This document shows positions 46,001-55,100 of a stretch of DNA of 64,000 bases, piece after piece. The stretch is from Bugula neritina (lineage: Eukaryota; Bryozoa; Gymnolaemata; Cheilostomatida; Bugulidae): positions 29,307,628 through 29,371,627 of the forward strand of contig OZ037767.1 of assembly GCA_964035545.1 (NCBI GenBank), given 5' to 3'. The translations under genes were made by a program, and so were the position numbers. Each line of letters starts with the position of its first letter. Within the stretch, counting starts at the first letter, position 1. The notes below the pieces were generated by a model. That model saw only the letters and a list, made by a program, of their open reading frames with translations. It did not search any database and was not told the origin of the DNA.

Positions 46001-48291
46001 TACTACATATGTAGTTGCAGGAAGCAAAAAGACCACATCAAAGCTAACAATATAAAAGTATGTATTGCAAAGCCAGCATAAATGCTGTTCCCACCTGCAT
46101 GGTCTTTGTGAGCTCTTGCAGTTTGGCCTGCTTCTGTGTGTGAGTCACTAGAGAGTCAGTTTTCTCACCTTTCAAACGCCTGGCAGCGCGAGGCAGCGAG
46201 TATTGGGCTAAGACGATGCGAGCTTCTTTCAGAGCGAGTGTCCCCTCATGATACCAAGTCACATTTTCCTAAACACATCAACTCTTAAATTAAGACATAG
46301 TTTTAATAAAACCAGAGGCATAAAAATAACACTATTACCATGTGTTATGGAAATTGTGAAACACTAAACATTTCTATATAAAATATGACAAAACTGCAGC
46401 ATTAAAAATATAATTTGGATTGAAAACTGTAGGCATATATCTCACGGAGTGTTTACATGTAAACACACTGTATAGTTATATGCACACGTACTCCGCACAC
46501 ACAATATTTTCGATCAAACATTATATAATTGATAAACTCAGGTGGATGAAAACGTTCAGCTTTGAAAAGTCCTATCATAAAATACTCAAGTCATTGAATG
46601 GTCTCATTATTAAAGCACATAGCCAAGATATTCTAACACTGCATAAATTTAACTAGCATAGGCAGTCTTGCTTTAACTATATTATAACAGATCAATTATA
46701 TTATAACTGATGGAGACAAAACTAATGTATTGTCAGGGTTAGACCACTATAAAAGTTTTAAAACAGTCTTTACTCCAATAAACCTACTACTGTAATTTCT
46801 CTAAGTTTTAAAATTAGTTTCACCTATTTTCAACAATAACATATTTTAAATTAGAAGACTTTAGTTCAACTTTTTGTCTGTAAATAGAGTGTCTGAAATA
46901 AAAACATACCTGTTCTTTCTTCATAGACTCTTCACGCTTTTTCACCTCATCCTCTTTAGCCTGAATTTCTCCAAGTCTTGAGAGATAGTCTCTTAGTCTC
47001 TCCCTCCTATCTGCCGGCCCTTCTCCAAAGTAGCATATAGGCTCACCGAGTGACCTCAGTTTGACCTTCACTTCCGCGTCGTCTGTAGGAACTGCGATGT
47101 GCCGGGCCTGAAAAGTAAACCACACAGCTAGCTAGCTCACCAATGCTAAACACAGCTAGCTCACCAATGCTAAACACAGCTAGCTCACCAATGCTAAACA
47201 CAGCTAGCTCACCAATGCTAAACACAGCTAGCTCACCAATGTTTAGAAAATAACACTCAAAACAAAAAACTCACAATTATTGAGAAAAAAAATAGCAGCA
47301 GATTGCAAACTCGTTAAAACTTTCAATACAAATACAAACAATTAAAACACAGGTGATGGTTGCAACTTGTAAACAGGAGAAGGCAACTCTCAGACAGTTG
47401 TAACTAGTCGATGCAATGGTTTAGGATGTTTGAGGAAGTAACTATTTATGGACTTTTAGGAATTGTTTTACACTGAAAAAAGTACCTCCCCTTACTGATG
47501 TACTTACTTATGCGCAAGCTTTCTTATGAACTTTCGCATGCATTACTCATGCACCTACACATACACTTACTCTTTGACCACATAATAATTAGTGAAAAGC
47601 TTTTTTATTAACAATATCAGTATAAAATTTACAACAACTTTTGAAAGATTGTGTTTTATGTGTTAATTTGTGGCTCATTTCATCGCAGCTATACTGTGGT
47701 TAATATTGACGCTGAATTGAGAGAAAACTTACTCTCCTCCTTCTGTCAAACTCTGCTAACACAGCCTTTGTACTATCACTGGGCTCACCCCCACTAATTT
47801 CCATCGTCTTTCCTAAAGAACAACAACTATTTGAACTAACAAGAAAAGCTCTACAATTAGGAGTTGCCTAACCAATTCCATGAGACAACAACTAATAATA
47901 AATAATGTTTTGGACACAAAACTAGTTTCTTATTTTACCAATATTTACTGTAAGAAGTTTTGTACAAGAATTTTTCTCCTGAGAATTTTGGAGCCATAAA
48001 ACCAGCAATAAAACGAGTTATTTTTTAGTACACAAACTGGCAACATTTATTGAGGGGATGAGTCAACTTGACTACAAATAATGAACATGACTGTTGGAAT
48101 GAAAACCACGCTAAAAGGTTACACAATATAATCTCACCATCGCTAATATTAATGTTTCCTGCATCAATGCCAGTTTGTATTAATGAGTCTGTATTTCTAC
48201 CATGTTTCTTCATATGCTCTTCAAGGGTGCCATGATGCACCAACTTCTGCCTTTTTGGGACGGACACCACTTCGTCATCTGAGTCAGACAT
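30838..48291 (-). CDS. PRPF4: PRPF4, U4/U6 small nuclear ribonucleoprotein Prp4
   Basis: Ten coding exons in transcript order: 48138-48291, 47733-47812, 46910-47107, 46095-46268, 45538 (or 45418)-45691, 43846-44062, 36520-36642, 33642-33749, 33212-33330 and 30838-31040. All phases agree, giving 509 aa with the first exon 5 donor; the animal family is about 520 aa. An acidic N-terminus with '[11 protein letters not shown]' and '[12 protein letters not shown]' leads to the Prp4/SFM region ('[20 protein letters not shown]'), then '[14 protein letters not shown]' and '[13 protein letters not shown]', then about seven WD40 repeats ('[17 protein letters not shown]', '[13 protein letters not shown]', '[12 protein letters not shown]', '[13 protein letters not shown]', 'NTCKIW', 'FDRTFKLW'). 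Prp4 forms the Prp3-Prp4-CypH part of the U4/U6.U5 tri-snRNP in the nucleus and is needed for pre-mRNA splicing. The gene diverges from the + gene at 51.8 kb. Confidence 0.96.
31041..33211 (-). other. PRPF4 intron 9
   Basis: 2.2 kb without exons. A minus-strand stretch near 31,895-31,925 resembles a pol III B-box, but I could not delimit a SINE. Confidence 0.5.
33212..33330 (-). CDS. PRPF4: PRPF4 exon 9
   Basis: Acceptor cttttctag, donor CAG C|gtaagt, phase 2 in and 1 out. Encodes '[20 protein letters not shown]' and '[18 protein letters not shown]', closely matching the family WD repeat '[20 protein letters not shown]'. Confidence 0.95.
33642..33749 (-). CDS. PRPF4: PRPF4 exon 8
   Basis: Acceptor tatttgcag, donor CAGG|gtgagc, phase 2/2. 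Encodes '[20 protein letters not shown]' and '[16 protein letters not shown]', a WD40 repeat with GH and WD. Confidence 0.95.
33750..36519 (-). other. PRPF4 intron 7
   Basis: 2.8 kb, carrying the hAT-type element at 35,673-35,947. Otherwise AT-rich with no exon. Confidence 0.6.
35673..35947. mobile_element. Non-autonomous hAT-type element (275 bp)
   Basis: Imperfect terminal inverted repeats caggggtgtcc ... ggacagctctg, plus internal 'gagggccaca' in several copies. Flanked by a degenerate 8-base duplication, ccctaaac and gcctagac (6 of 8 match). The CAGGGGTGTCC terminus and 8-bp target site duplication are typical of hAT transposons. No coding capacity. Confidence 0.8.
36520..36642 (-). CDS. 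PRPF4: PRPF4 exon 7
   Basis: Acceptor gggttctag, phase 2/2. Encodes '[20 protein letters not shown]' and '[20 protein letters not shown]', nearly identical to the family '[20 protein letters not shown]'. The donor is GG|gtctgt, weak at positions +3 to +5. Confidence 0.95.
36676..36915. repeat. 36-bp minisatellite upstream of PRPF4 exon 7
   Basis: About 6.5 copies of a 36-base unit (core ccacactctatgttgctat). The nearest copy lies about 35 bases upstream, in transcript direction, of the exon 7 acceptor. The unit is a multiple of three, so both strands read open ('[10 protein letters not shown]' and '[10 protein letters not shown]'); both are spurious. Confidence 0.95.
38590..38720 (+). mobile_element. 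Possible tRNA-derived SINE head
   Basis: An A-box-like gagctcagtgggtta and, about 55 bases on, a B-box-like ccttcaagccc. The spacing is longer than usual, and there is no clear tail or target duplication. Confidence 0.3.
39824..39862. repeat. 18-bp hairpin, TTTCCATGG family
   Basis: Arms tttccatggattgatctt and aagatccatccatggaaa pair at 17 of 18 positions around a 3-base loop. It shares the core with the palindrome at 12,374-12,418. Downstream agattgatctgaga also echoes the spacer of that copy. Confidence 0.85.
43846..44062 (-). CDS. PRPF4: PRPF4 exon 6
   Basis: Acceptor gttggttag, donor CATG|gtcagt, phase 1 in and 2 out. Encodes '[20 protein letters not shown]', '[20 protein letters not shown]' and '[16 protein letters not shown]', two WD repeats. 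The family's '[20 protein letters not shown]' matches well. Confidence 0.95.
44063..45411 (-). other. PRPF4 intron 5
   Basis: About 1.35 kb with no exon. ORFs at 44,481-44,778 on both strands are without domains. Confidence 0.5.
45412..45560 (-). repeat. 24-bp repeat of the PRPF4 exon 5 donor region
   Basis: Six tandem copies, minus-strand unit cttatacgtacactcaaag plus gtatg. Each copy contains the exon end CTC AAA G and a GT donor. The copy in the exon body reads 'ELIRTLKG' and the other five 'MLIRTLKG'. Last exonic bases would be 45,538, 45,514, 45,490, 45,466, 45,442 and 45,418. The first five donors are gtatgc and the last is gtaagc. Confidence 0.97.
45418..45691 (-). CDS. PRPF4: PRPF4 exon 5 with six tandem donors
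   Basis: The acceptor is ttttcaag, preceded by 'LTKTMQ' of exon 4. Encodes '[20 protein letters not shown]' and '[20 protein letters not shown]', the first WD repeat. The exon can end at any of six in-frame donors 24 bases apart, all phase 1, adding 0 to 5 copies of 'MLIRTLKG' before 'GHLCQASC' of exon 6. The shortest form matches the family ('LRGHNTN'). The last donor has the best consensus. Confidence 0.92.
46095..46268 (-). CDS. PRPF4: PRPF4 exon 4
   Basis: Acceptor gtgtttag, donor CAG|gtggga, phase 0/0. Encodes '[20 protein letters not shown]' and '[18 protein letters not shown]', matching the family '[20 protein letters not shown]'. Confidence 0.95.
46269..46909 (-). other. PRPF4 intron 3
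   Basis: 641 bases, AT-rich, no feature seen. Confidence 0.5.
46910..47107 (-). CDS. PRPF4: PRPF4 exon 3 (Prp4/SFM region)
   Basis: Acceptor acttttcag, donor CAG|gtatgt, phase 0/0. Encodes '[20 protein letters not shown]', '[20 protein letters not shown]' and a charged helix '[17 protein letters not shown]'. The FGEGPxxRRERLR core is diagnostic for Prp4. Confidence 0.96.
47122..47245. repeat. 24-bp minisatellite with donor-like units by PRPF4 exon 3
   Basis: Five copies of cacagctagctcaccaatgctaaa (+ strand), ending about 15 bases upstream of the exon 3 acceptor in transcript direction. On the transcript each unit contains attg|gtgagc, a good 5' splice-site match. The unit reads open ('VFSIGELA') in a frame different from exon 3. 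Confidence 0.95.
47733..47812 (-). CDS. PRPF4: PRPF4 exon 2
   Basis: Acceptor ctttag, donor AGA|gtaagt, phase 1 in and 0 out. Encodes '[20 protein letters not shown]' and 'FDRRRR', corresponding to the family 'AEVLAEFERRKR' that precedes the SFM region. Confidence 0.92.
48138..48291 (-). CDS. PRPF4: PRPF4 exon 1 (start)
   Basis: ATG at 48,291; the frame stays open to 48,306 but without an earlier ATG in this ORF. Encodes '[20 protein letters not shown]' and '[12 protein letters not shown]', ending 'GNINISD' and donor G|gtgaga. 'GTLEE' and 'GIEAGNINI' are landmarks of the animal protein. Confidence 0.93.
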
Positions 48292-49680
48292 ACTTGGCTT
48301 TTGCACTCACTTGGAGAGAAACTACACTTTCTACAACTAAAGTAGTAAATACTCCCTTTGGTGCTTGTTGCTCTTCACTTAGAAAGACCGATTTTTATCT
48401 GATTACCAGATTTAACAGTAGGTAATTAGTAGAATACTAAAGCACTTTTTAAAAAAGTAAAATTTCGACTGTCCAAGCAAAATCTTACAATTTTCAAAAG
48501 CTTTATGTCACTTGTTGTATTAAAACAAGGCTTGAGACTTCTGAACCTACTTGGCATCAGAAAAATAAATATGTCATGTTAGAAGGGGACAAACGTGGCC
48601 TTTGAATGCGCATACAACTATTTGATACTTACACCATAATTTGTTCTAGAATTATTGTCTTTCTTTATTATAGAATACAATATTTACAGTGTACAATACT
48701 ATATTATTGGTTAAAATCACAAGCTTTCCAATGATGCAACAAGTGCTGGGTAGCAGACGACTCCAACTACAGGAAATATATTTTTTTCACAAATAGCAAA
48801 AACAAAGTTGTTGAAGACTGAGCACCCAGAAAAAGTGGAAGAGGTAAGTGCTAGTAATCACCTATAAAAACTTAACACAACAGCAAGACAGATCTGCAGA
48901 CATAAGAGTGAAATCTACATCACTGATGCTTAACATATCCATGCTGCATACAAATTTCTTGCACCACATATTTTGTGAGCTACAAGACTGTCAACTTTAT
49001 ATTGTTTTGCTTTTTAAAACTGAAAACTTAGATGTGAGAAACACATTGACCGTTATTCCGTCTGATTGGCTATCACTAATCACTACTTTATATCACATAG
49101 TATGAAACATAGTATGAAACATAGAGTGCTAGATTTGCTAGAAACATAATATAATGCAACAAGGTTCACCAACAGAAATTCACAAGTCATTTCAAATTAC
49201 AACCATTTAAAAAAACTTATCTATAAGAACTCAAGGCAGCTATCTCAAACTCAGATATTATAAAGCAAGCAGCATTTATAGAGAGAAATTCAGTTGGTAT
49301 AGTTTCAGTCAGATTCACATACTGATCCTGTCAATAAATTACTGTTGACTTGCAAACCTATTTATTTACTATGTCTATAGTTCCTTCCATTCACTTTTAT
49401 CTATGCTAGATATATCAATATAATCTTTAAATATAAATATTTAAGTTATTTCAGCAGGTGTAAGAAAGAGAGGATATAACTTCAGTAATAGTAATACAAA
49501 GTTTATTAGCAACATCTATATTTAATTCTATTATAACTATAAAAAGTAATATGCACCAAAATTAGTATCACCCAGTGGCTAGTATGTTGAACTTAATCAT
49601 AATCCAAATGTTTTAGCTTTATTACTATCACTCTCGCTGCAAAGATGGCAAAAATATTAAGTTTAAAAATAACTATACCA
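48292..49680. promoter_or_regulatory. Divergent intergenic region, PRPF4 upstream side
   Basis: Must hold the PRPF4 promoter. No TATA box or motif stands out to me. A possible + strand exon at 48,773-48,843 (acceptor actacag, donor GAG|gtaagt) is open but unproven. Confidence 0.35.
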
Positions 49681-49684
49681 ATAG

Positions 49685-49970
49685 CAATGGCCAATAGCCA
49701 AAGCTATAGGCATTGTTAATACTGATAGTCATACTGATAGTCATAGGGCAATGCAGCAGAAAATGACTATCAGTATCACTATGTCTATGAGGATGGCTAC
49801 CACAATTACTATGGTAGTGACTATGACTATCACTATGAGTGTGGGTATCAGTATCACTATGAGTATGACTATCAGCATGACTCATACTCATACTATGAGT
49901 ATCGGTATGAATATGAACTCACTATGACATTGGCTATGACTTAGTAATAGTATGAGTATCACCAGTATCA
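49685..49970. repeat. Degenerate hexamer array (tatcag/ctatga)
   Basis: A run of 6-base-like units (actatg, gtatca, gactat) spelling Ser/His/Thr/Asp-rich low-complexity ORFs on the minus strand ('HADSHTHSDTDTHTHSD'). No evidence that it is coding. Confidence 0.85.
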
Positions 49971-50698
49971 CTGGTGAGCATGAGACTGAGTATCATAATG
50001 ATGATCATTATCATTATGATTATCATTGTAAATCAAAATGTAATTCTAAGTGTGATAATAAAATTGAAATTCAACAACATTTTGATTTACATCATCATTA
50101 TGATAATGATATTCATATTATAATTAACCATGTCTGATTAGTGATTATCATAATGATAATCAAATATCAGATGAGATAAGCTGGGACTTTTATTTGTTGA
50201 ATAAAAATTAACATTCAGAATAAATCGTTGTTATTTTCAAATAAATTTGTTTTGTTTTTGCCAATATCAATATTTTGTTTTAATAAAAAACAATAATGAA
50301 AAAAAAAGGAATTGATTATATTATGCGTTTTTTATGAAGGAAGGCGGCCTTGACATGAAATTGGCAAACCTCACCGTCATTGGACATCGAATATCCTATT
50401 AACTGCACATTTTACACACATTAACCAATTATTGTTCAATATGTGTTTCTACACAAAATTACAAAATCATATAACTGTCGTGGACCAAACTTTCGTCAAA
50501 TGACGGTTAAGATGCGATGCTATTTTTTAGCACGTGAATTATCATGAACACCAACTTGAAATTATAATTAGATGTTCAGGCAATTTATTTAGTTATATTC
50601 ATATTAGTAATACTACTAATAAATATTGATTATATTATGTATGTATGTGTATATGTAAGTGTAGTAAGTAAGAATTTGAGTTTATTTCATTTTATAAC

Positions 50699-50815
50699 TT
50701 TCGGTACGAGTATCAGTAAGAGTAAGTGTTAGTGTAACTCAAACGGTGATACTCATACCGATACTCATACTGATACTGATACTGATAGTATCACTGTGAT
50801 AGTGATATAAATGAT
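50699..50815. repeat. Second tatcag-type array, partly inverted
   Basis: gagtatcagtaagagtaagt on one side and tactcataccgatactcata then tactgatactgatactgat on the other. It uses the same hexamer family as the array 0.7 kb upstream and could fold back locally. Confidence 0.75.
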
Positions 50816-51766
50816 AAATTTGAAATATTTAATACTTATTAGTTATTTACAATTATTAAATTATGATTTTGGTTTTTTCTTTTAGAGTTTTATTTTAAGT
50901 TCAGCTTTTTGACATCAACTTTTTATTAACATTTATATTAATATTATTCTATTAATATTCAATTTAAATTTCATATTCATATACTAGAATTTCAGTTTCA
51001 AGTTTAATGATTTGATCCCACAATGACAAGAAGTTGAACATTCATTAGTTTTAATCATTATAAATATATTTATGTTAGTATTTATAAAAATAAAATACTA
51101 AATAGTAAATATTACGATGGTAAATTAATTACATTTGCGTTATAATTATTCTCTTATAGTTATTAATAATAATTGTACTATAATTAATTAATTATTGAAT
51201 TTTATTAATATTCATATTGTTAATATATTTAGAATTTATATTGTTGATATATTTTGCTAAATTTATAATAATTGTTATAATTATTACTTATTTAATTTAA
51301 TAAATAATAATATAATAATAATGTTGTGTGAAACCTTATTCTGCTTATTTGATGATAATTTACTACCTTTTAGTATTAAAAACATTAGTTCTCAATTGCA
51401 ACCAAAACACAATCTTAGAGACAAAGTAGAAAGATTTAACTGGTAAAAGTTATATAATAAAAAGTAGTAAAAAGTTCAGCACTGCAGTTTCACAAAATTA
51501 TGCGAGATATATCTCAGAAATTGTCTTCCTCAATTAGCCTACATTCATAATTGTGTTGGTTAAGAATTAAGATTGCACATTAAATACAAGTATGGGAAAT
51601 ATAATTTGTTACTTTGAGTCAATGAGGCTGTAAATTTATTCTCCTTTATAAAAAAGTTCTCTTATTAATTTGTGGGTAGTTTTTATCTGGGTGAGTTTTT
51701 TAAAACTGCAATATGTTTTCATGTGTATTCTTAATTTGTGTTTCAAAATTAATGTCTCTATTTTAG
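50816..51766. other. AT-rich flank before the unknown gene
   Basis: Very AT-rich with many TAATTA-like runs. It must contain, or be preceded by, the missing 5' exon(s) of the gene starting at 51,767, but I cannot identify one. Confidence 0.45.
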
Positions 51767-52393
51767 AAGAGGTGGCCTTTGATGGTAATCGTAACATTTA
51801 TTTCGCAGAGCTCATGGTTGTGTGCGGTTTTATAAATAGTGTCCAGTGGCTGCTACAACGGCAGCTACATATTTTTATAAAAGCAAGTAATCACTGTAAC
51901 TTCCAAAGAGCGATCTGCACATCAGCACCTTATTTCAATAAGCAGCTGACTTTAGTTGAAGCTCAGCAGCAGTGGAGACAAGATATCATTAACTGTTTGC
52001 AGCAGAAATTTCAAAGGAAACTATTTGGGTTCGAAAATGGTAACATAAAGGAAGTGTTTAGTGACTTCCTTGTCCCAACTTGCAGAGTTCTGGGCACTGA
52101 TAGATATATTCCTTTCGATCACGTGGACGTCTGCAAGACATTTAGGGACAGAAACAGTGAGTCATACAGGTTCCGGCTGAACAATCATGTAGAAAAGAAT
52201 TCTAAGCTGCCCGTTGAGGTTTGTTGGGCTGAGATGAGCGGGAAGTATAACAACATAATAACCGTAGAGGAAGTGCAAGCTCTACTTCCTCCAGCTGTGG
52301 CTAGTCTTTACAGTACCGACCTTCTTCGCAGCTACCTTCTGGCTACAGAGATGAACAGTTACTCAACATTTTACTTCAGTAAAGACGTCTTCG
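51767..52393 (+). CDS. Unknown gene, exon a
   Basis: Acceptor ctctattttag, donor TTC G|gttagt. A 209-codon open exon with clear coding composition against AT-rich flanks. Contains 'EVFSDFLVPTCRVLGTDRYI' and 'PFDHVDVCKTFRDRNSESYR'. Confidence 0.72.
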
Positions 52394-55100
52394 GTTAGTC
52401 AGTTACTGCCTATGTTCATAACGAAAGGTGCTTCTGTCAGGTTTAAAAACCAACAGCCAATTAAGTAACTAGTAGAAAATGCTTTAGTCTCGTTAGTTTG
52501 CCATAGTATCTGTAATCATAATTTTCTCTTTCTTTTATTTTTTGCTTTTCTATTTTTTTTTATTCGTCATTCCAAATTTATATCCGCTATGTTACAATTA
52601 CTGCACTGCGATCTTCATTCATTGCTTTTAGTTTTATTTGAATCTGATAAGTTTGGAGTTGTCTTTTCTTTTTAAAAAGCAAACTACTCCGACCCACATT
52701 GTGTTGTAGCCCAGCATTTTATTAAATGAACAGTGTGCTCTTAGCTTTGATGAAAGTAAATAATATTATAGTGAATCAGTTAGATGAGATCAGGGAGTGG
52801 CTGGACTCTCTGCTTCAACTGGTGACTCATGTAGCCAGTCTCAAGTCAACTCAGAATGTGCCGGAACAATGCGAGTTGTTGCGCATGAGAGATACTAAAC
52901 TGAAGATTCTTGGATATCTTGACTATTCTTTCAAACTCCCAACAGCTTTAGACTGGCTCCAATATTTAACCAATCAAATAAAGGTAGAATGTGACTGTAT
53001 TATATATTACTTCTATGTGCCCATTGGTCACGTCCATCTACTAAATAAATTCAAATTTAGAATTTAATAACTGAGAACGGTGTTGCTTGGTTGTAGAAGT
53101 TATCTAATAATTCAAGCATACCGCCTGCCTACATGTACAAAGCGACAAGAGATGTGTGTGTCATGTCGTCTGTGATGGCTCCTGCAACTGCTACTGTATG
53201 TTGGCAGTTGCTTCATACAGACACCTGTTGGGCAGGTAAGTATATAGCAACCTTGACTACTTGAAGAAACAAGTGTAAGCTACTTTCTATACCATATCCC
53301 TTTAAATGACAATATTCTAACTAATCCAAGCTTGTGTTTCTCACTAGAGCTGATTTGTATTGTCTAGGTTATCTTCCAGTAGTACTTGCTCTTTTATGTG
53401 GAGTTGCGATCTCAGACACACTAGTTTCTCGCTAGTAGTTGGATGCAGAGCAATAGATGTGAGGGTTTCGTCTCTTCTTCACACCAGTTTGACAAATATA
53501 AAACGCATGTAGACCTGAAATGCATTTTGTAGAGTACGCTGGAGGGGATCTAATTCAGCAGCAATGGCCGCCAGTATCCACAGATCACGACCGGTGGCCA
53601 TTTGTCTTCCTGTATCTCGACAGCACCGGGCAGCATCTACTTCATAGACGAGTTCTACGACCAGCAAGTATTCTGGAGAGATTGGATGATGAGATGCTGA
53701 AGGATATGGCTTTAGGAGTTAAACATTTTCAAAGAAAGTTTGGCGACATTGAGCCAGAGGTACAGTGTTGCTGTGTAGAGATAGTGTAGTGTACACAGTG
53801 TAAAGATAGTGTAGTGTACACTGTGTAGACGTAGTGTACACTGTGTAGAGATTGTAGTGTACACTGTGTAGACGTAGTGTACACTGTGTAGAGATAGTGT
53901 AGTGTACTCAGTGTAGAGATAGTGTAGTGTACACAGTGTAGAGATAGTGTAGTGTACACAGTGCAGAGATAGTGTAGTGTACACTGTGTAGAGATAGTGT
54001 AGTGTACACTGTGTAGACATAGTGTAGTGTACACTGTGTATAGGTAGTGTAGTGTACACTGTGTAGACGTAGTGTAGTGTACACTGTGTAGTGTAGTGTA
54101 CACTGTGTAGACGTAGTGTAGTGTACACTGTGTAGTGTTGTGTACACTGTGTAGTGTAGTGTACACTGTGTAGAGATAGTGTAGTGTACACTGTGTAGAC
54201 GTAGTGAACACTGTGTAGAGGTAGTGTATGCTGTGTAGAGGTAATGCAGTGTACACTGTGTATAGGTAGTAGTCTGCCATATTCCATGTTAAAACTGCTG
54301 TACTTAGACTTTGTGTTTGATTTGCAGTCTAGACTCACTAATTGTGTTTGGGTTTGAGTCCCTGTCCAAACATAACAGTCTCTAAGTGGCCCCTTTAATT
54401 AAATTAAAACAATAAGTTTACATGCCAGCAGTCCACATTAAGGGCATGGCTTCCTTCTAATCAGAACATCCTGGCTTTTACATACAATTCTTTCTGGTCA
54501 GTACACATTTACTTTTCTATTCAAACTCTTTTTCTTTATCTCCACCTTCATTCAATAGCACCACTTGTTGAGCTATTGTTTATTTTTACAGTAGATGTAA
54601 CACACAAGTGTCTAAAGCCCCAATTTTAGTATATTACCTTGTTCACTTTGTCTAAGCCTAACCAGTGTAACTTTTGCCCTTTTACCTAGCTGGTACATAG
54701 TCACATACCATTACCATTACATACATTGTACACATGTGTGCTGGGTATGTGCATGCATACATGTATGTACATATGTGTGCTGCGTATGCATGTATACATG
54801 TATACATGTATGTACATATGTATGCTGCGTATGCATGTGTACATGTATACATATATGTACATATGTATGCTGCGTATGTACGCACATGTGATACCAATTG
54901 CTGGTACATCAATCAAACACTTTCTTGGAGCCACAATGGGGTCAGCTTGTATATCATTTAACTAATGCTTTAAGATGGTCTTGCAGATAGAAGGTGTGAC
55001 ATGGCACATTGATAAAGTCAGCACGGCTGTTAGAGTGAGAGTCGCCGTCAAGACCTCCAGTGAACTGACTAGCAGACTAGCATATTTTCGGAGTCTGTGA
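51767..55100 (+). CDS. Unrecognised protein, five exons, 5' incomplete
   Basis: Exons 51767-52393, 52772-52983, 53097-53235, 53533-53759 and 54987-55100 splice with consistent phases (1, 0, 1, 0) into 438 codons ending in TGA. The first exon starts at an acceptor (ctattttag) with one base owed, so at least one upstream exon is missing, unless translation starts at ATG 'MVVCGFINSVQWLLQRQ'. The product looks globular and largely helical: 'GFINSVQWLLQRQLHIFIKA', 'FNKQLTLVEAQQQWRQDI', 'VEEVQALLPPAVASLYS', 'LDEIREWLDSLLQLVTHVAS', then 'WPFVFLYLDSTGQHLLHRR' and 'MALGVKHFQRKFGDIEPE'. I see no signal peptide, membrane segment or known motif and do not recognise the family. It is probably real, because five independent splice junctions keep frame and phase. 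Confidence 0.7.
52772..52983 (+). CDS. Unknown gene, exon b
   Basis: The acceptor attatag is weak (poor pyrimidine tract) but is the one that matches phase. Donor AAG|gtagaa. Encodes 'NQLDEIREWLDSLLQLVTHV' and 'YSFKLPTALDWLQYLTNQIK', amphipathic helices. Confidence 0.65.
53097..53235 (+). CDS. Unknown gene, exon c
   Basis: Acceptor ttggttgtag, donor GCA G|gtaagt, phase 0 in and 1 out. Encodes 'KLSNNSSIPPAYMYKATRDV' and 'VMAPATATVCWQLLHTD'. Too short for ordinary ORF calling. Confidence 0.65.
53533..53759 (+). CDS. Unknown gene, exon d
   Basis: Acceptor cattttgtag, donor GAG|gtacag, phase 1 in and 0 out. Encodes 'YAGGDLIQQQWPPVSTDHDR', 'WPFVFLYLDSTGQHLLHRRV' and 'LKDMALGVKHFQRKFGDIEP'. A large minisatellite begins within a few bases of the donor. 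Confidence 0.65.
53764..54270. repeat. About 500-bp minisatellite (gtgtagtgtacactgtgtag)
   Basis: About 20 degenerate units of 19-27 bases built from gtgtagtgtacac plus tgtgtagagata or tgtgtagacgta. It starts about 5 bases past the exon d donor. gtgtacac is itself palindromic. It produces long spurious minus-strand ORFs rich in Leu-His-Ser-Val-His-Tyr. Confidence 0.95.
54305..54400 (+). mobile_element. Possible SINE fragment (B-box)
   Basis: gggtttgagtccctgtcc is a strong pol III B-box match. The preceding A-box candidate (tttgatttgcagtctagac) is weak. No tail or target duplication identified. Confidence 0.3.
54720..54892. repeat. 45-bp alternating purine/pyrimidine minisatellite
   Basis: About 3.5 copies of a 45-base unit around tacatatgtatgctgcgtatg and acatgtatacatg, almost entirely alternating purine and pyrimidine and rich in short palindromes (acatgt, gtatac, tgtaca). 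It lies about 95 bases before the last exon of the unknown gene. Open frames on both strands are spurious. Confidence 0.9.
54987..55100 (+). CDS. Unknown gene, terminal exon e
   Basis: Acceptor gtcttgcag, phase 0, stop TGA 55,098-55,100. Encodes 'IEGVTWHIDKVSTAVRVRVA' and 'VKTSSELTSRLAYFRSL'. Confidence 0.65.
   Translation: MEGVTWHIDKVSTAVRVRVAVKTSSELTSRLAYFRSL

Noticed and set aside
48773-48843. Possible 5' exon of the unknown gene ('KTKLLKTEHPEKVEE')
   Set aside because: Good donor GAG|gtaagt, but it ends in phase 0 while the exon at 51,767 needs phase 1. Kept only as a lead.
49673-49891. His/Ser/Asp-rich minus-strand ORF resembling a metal-binding protein
   Set aside because: Hexamer repeat translation, with no start context, splice sites or conservation cue.
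53712-54338. 208-aa minus-strand ORF rich in 'LHSVHY'
   Set aside because: Pure minisatellite translation; open only because the units lack stops.
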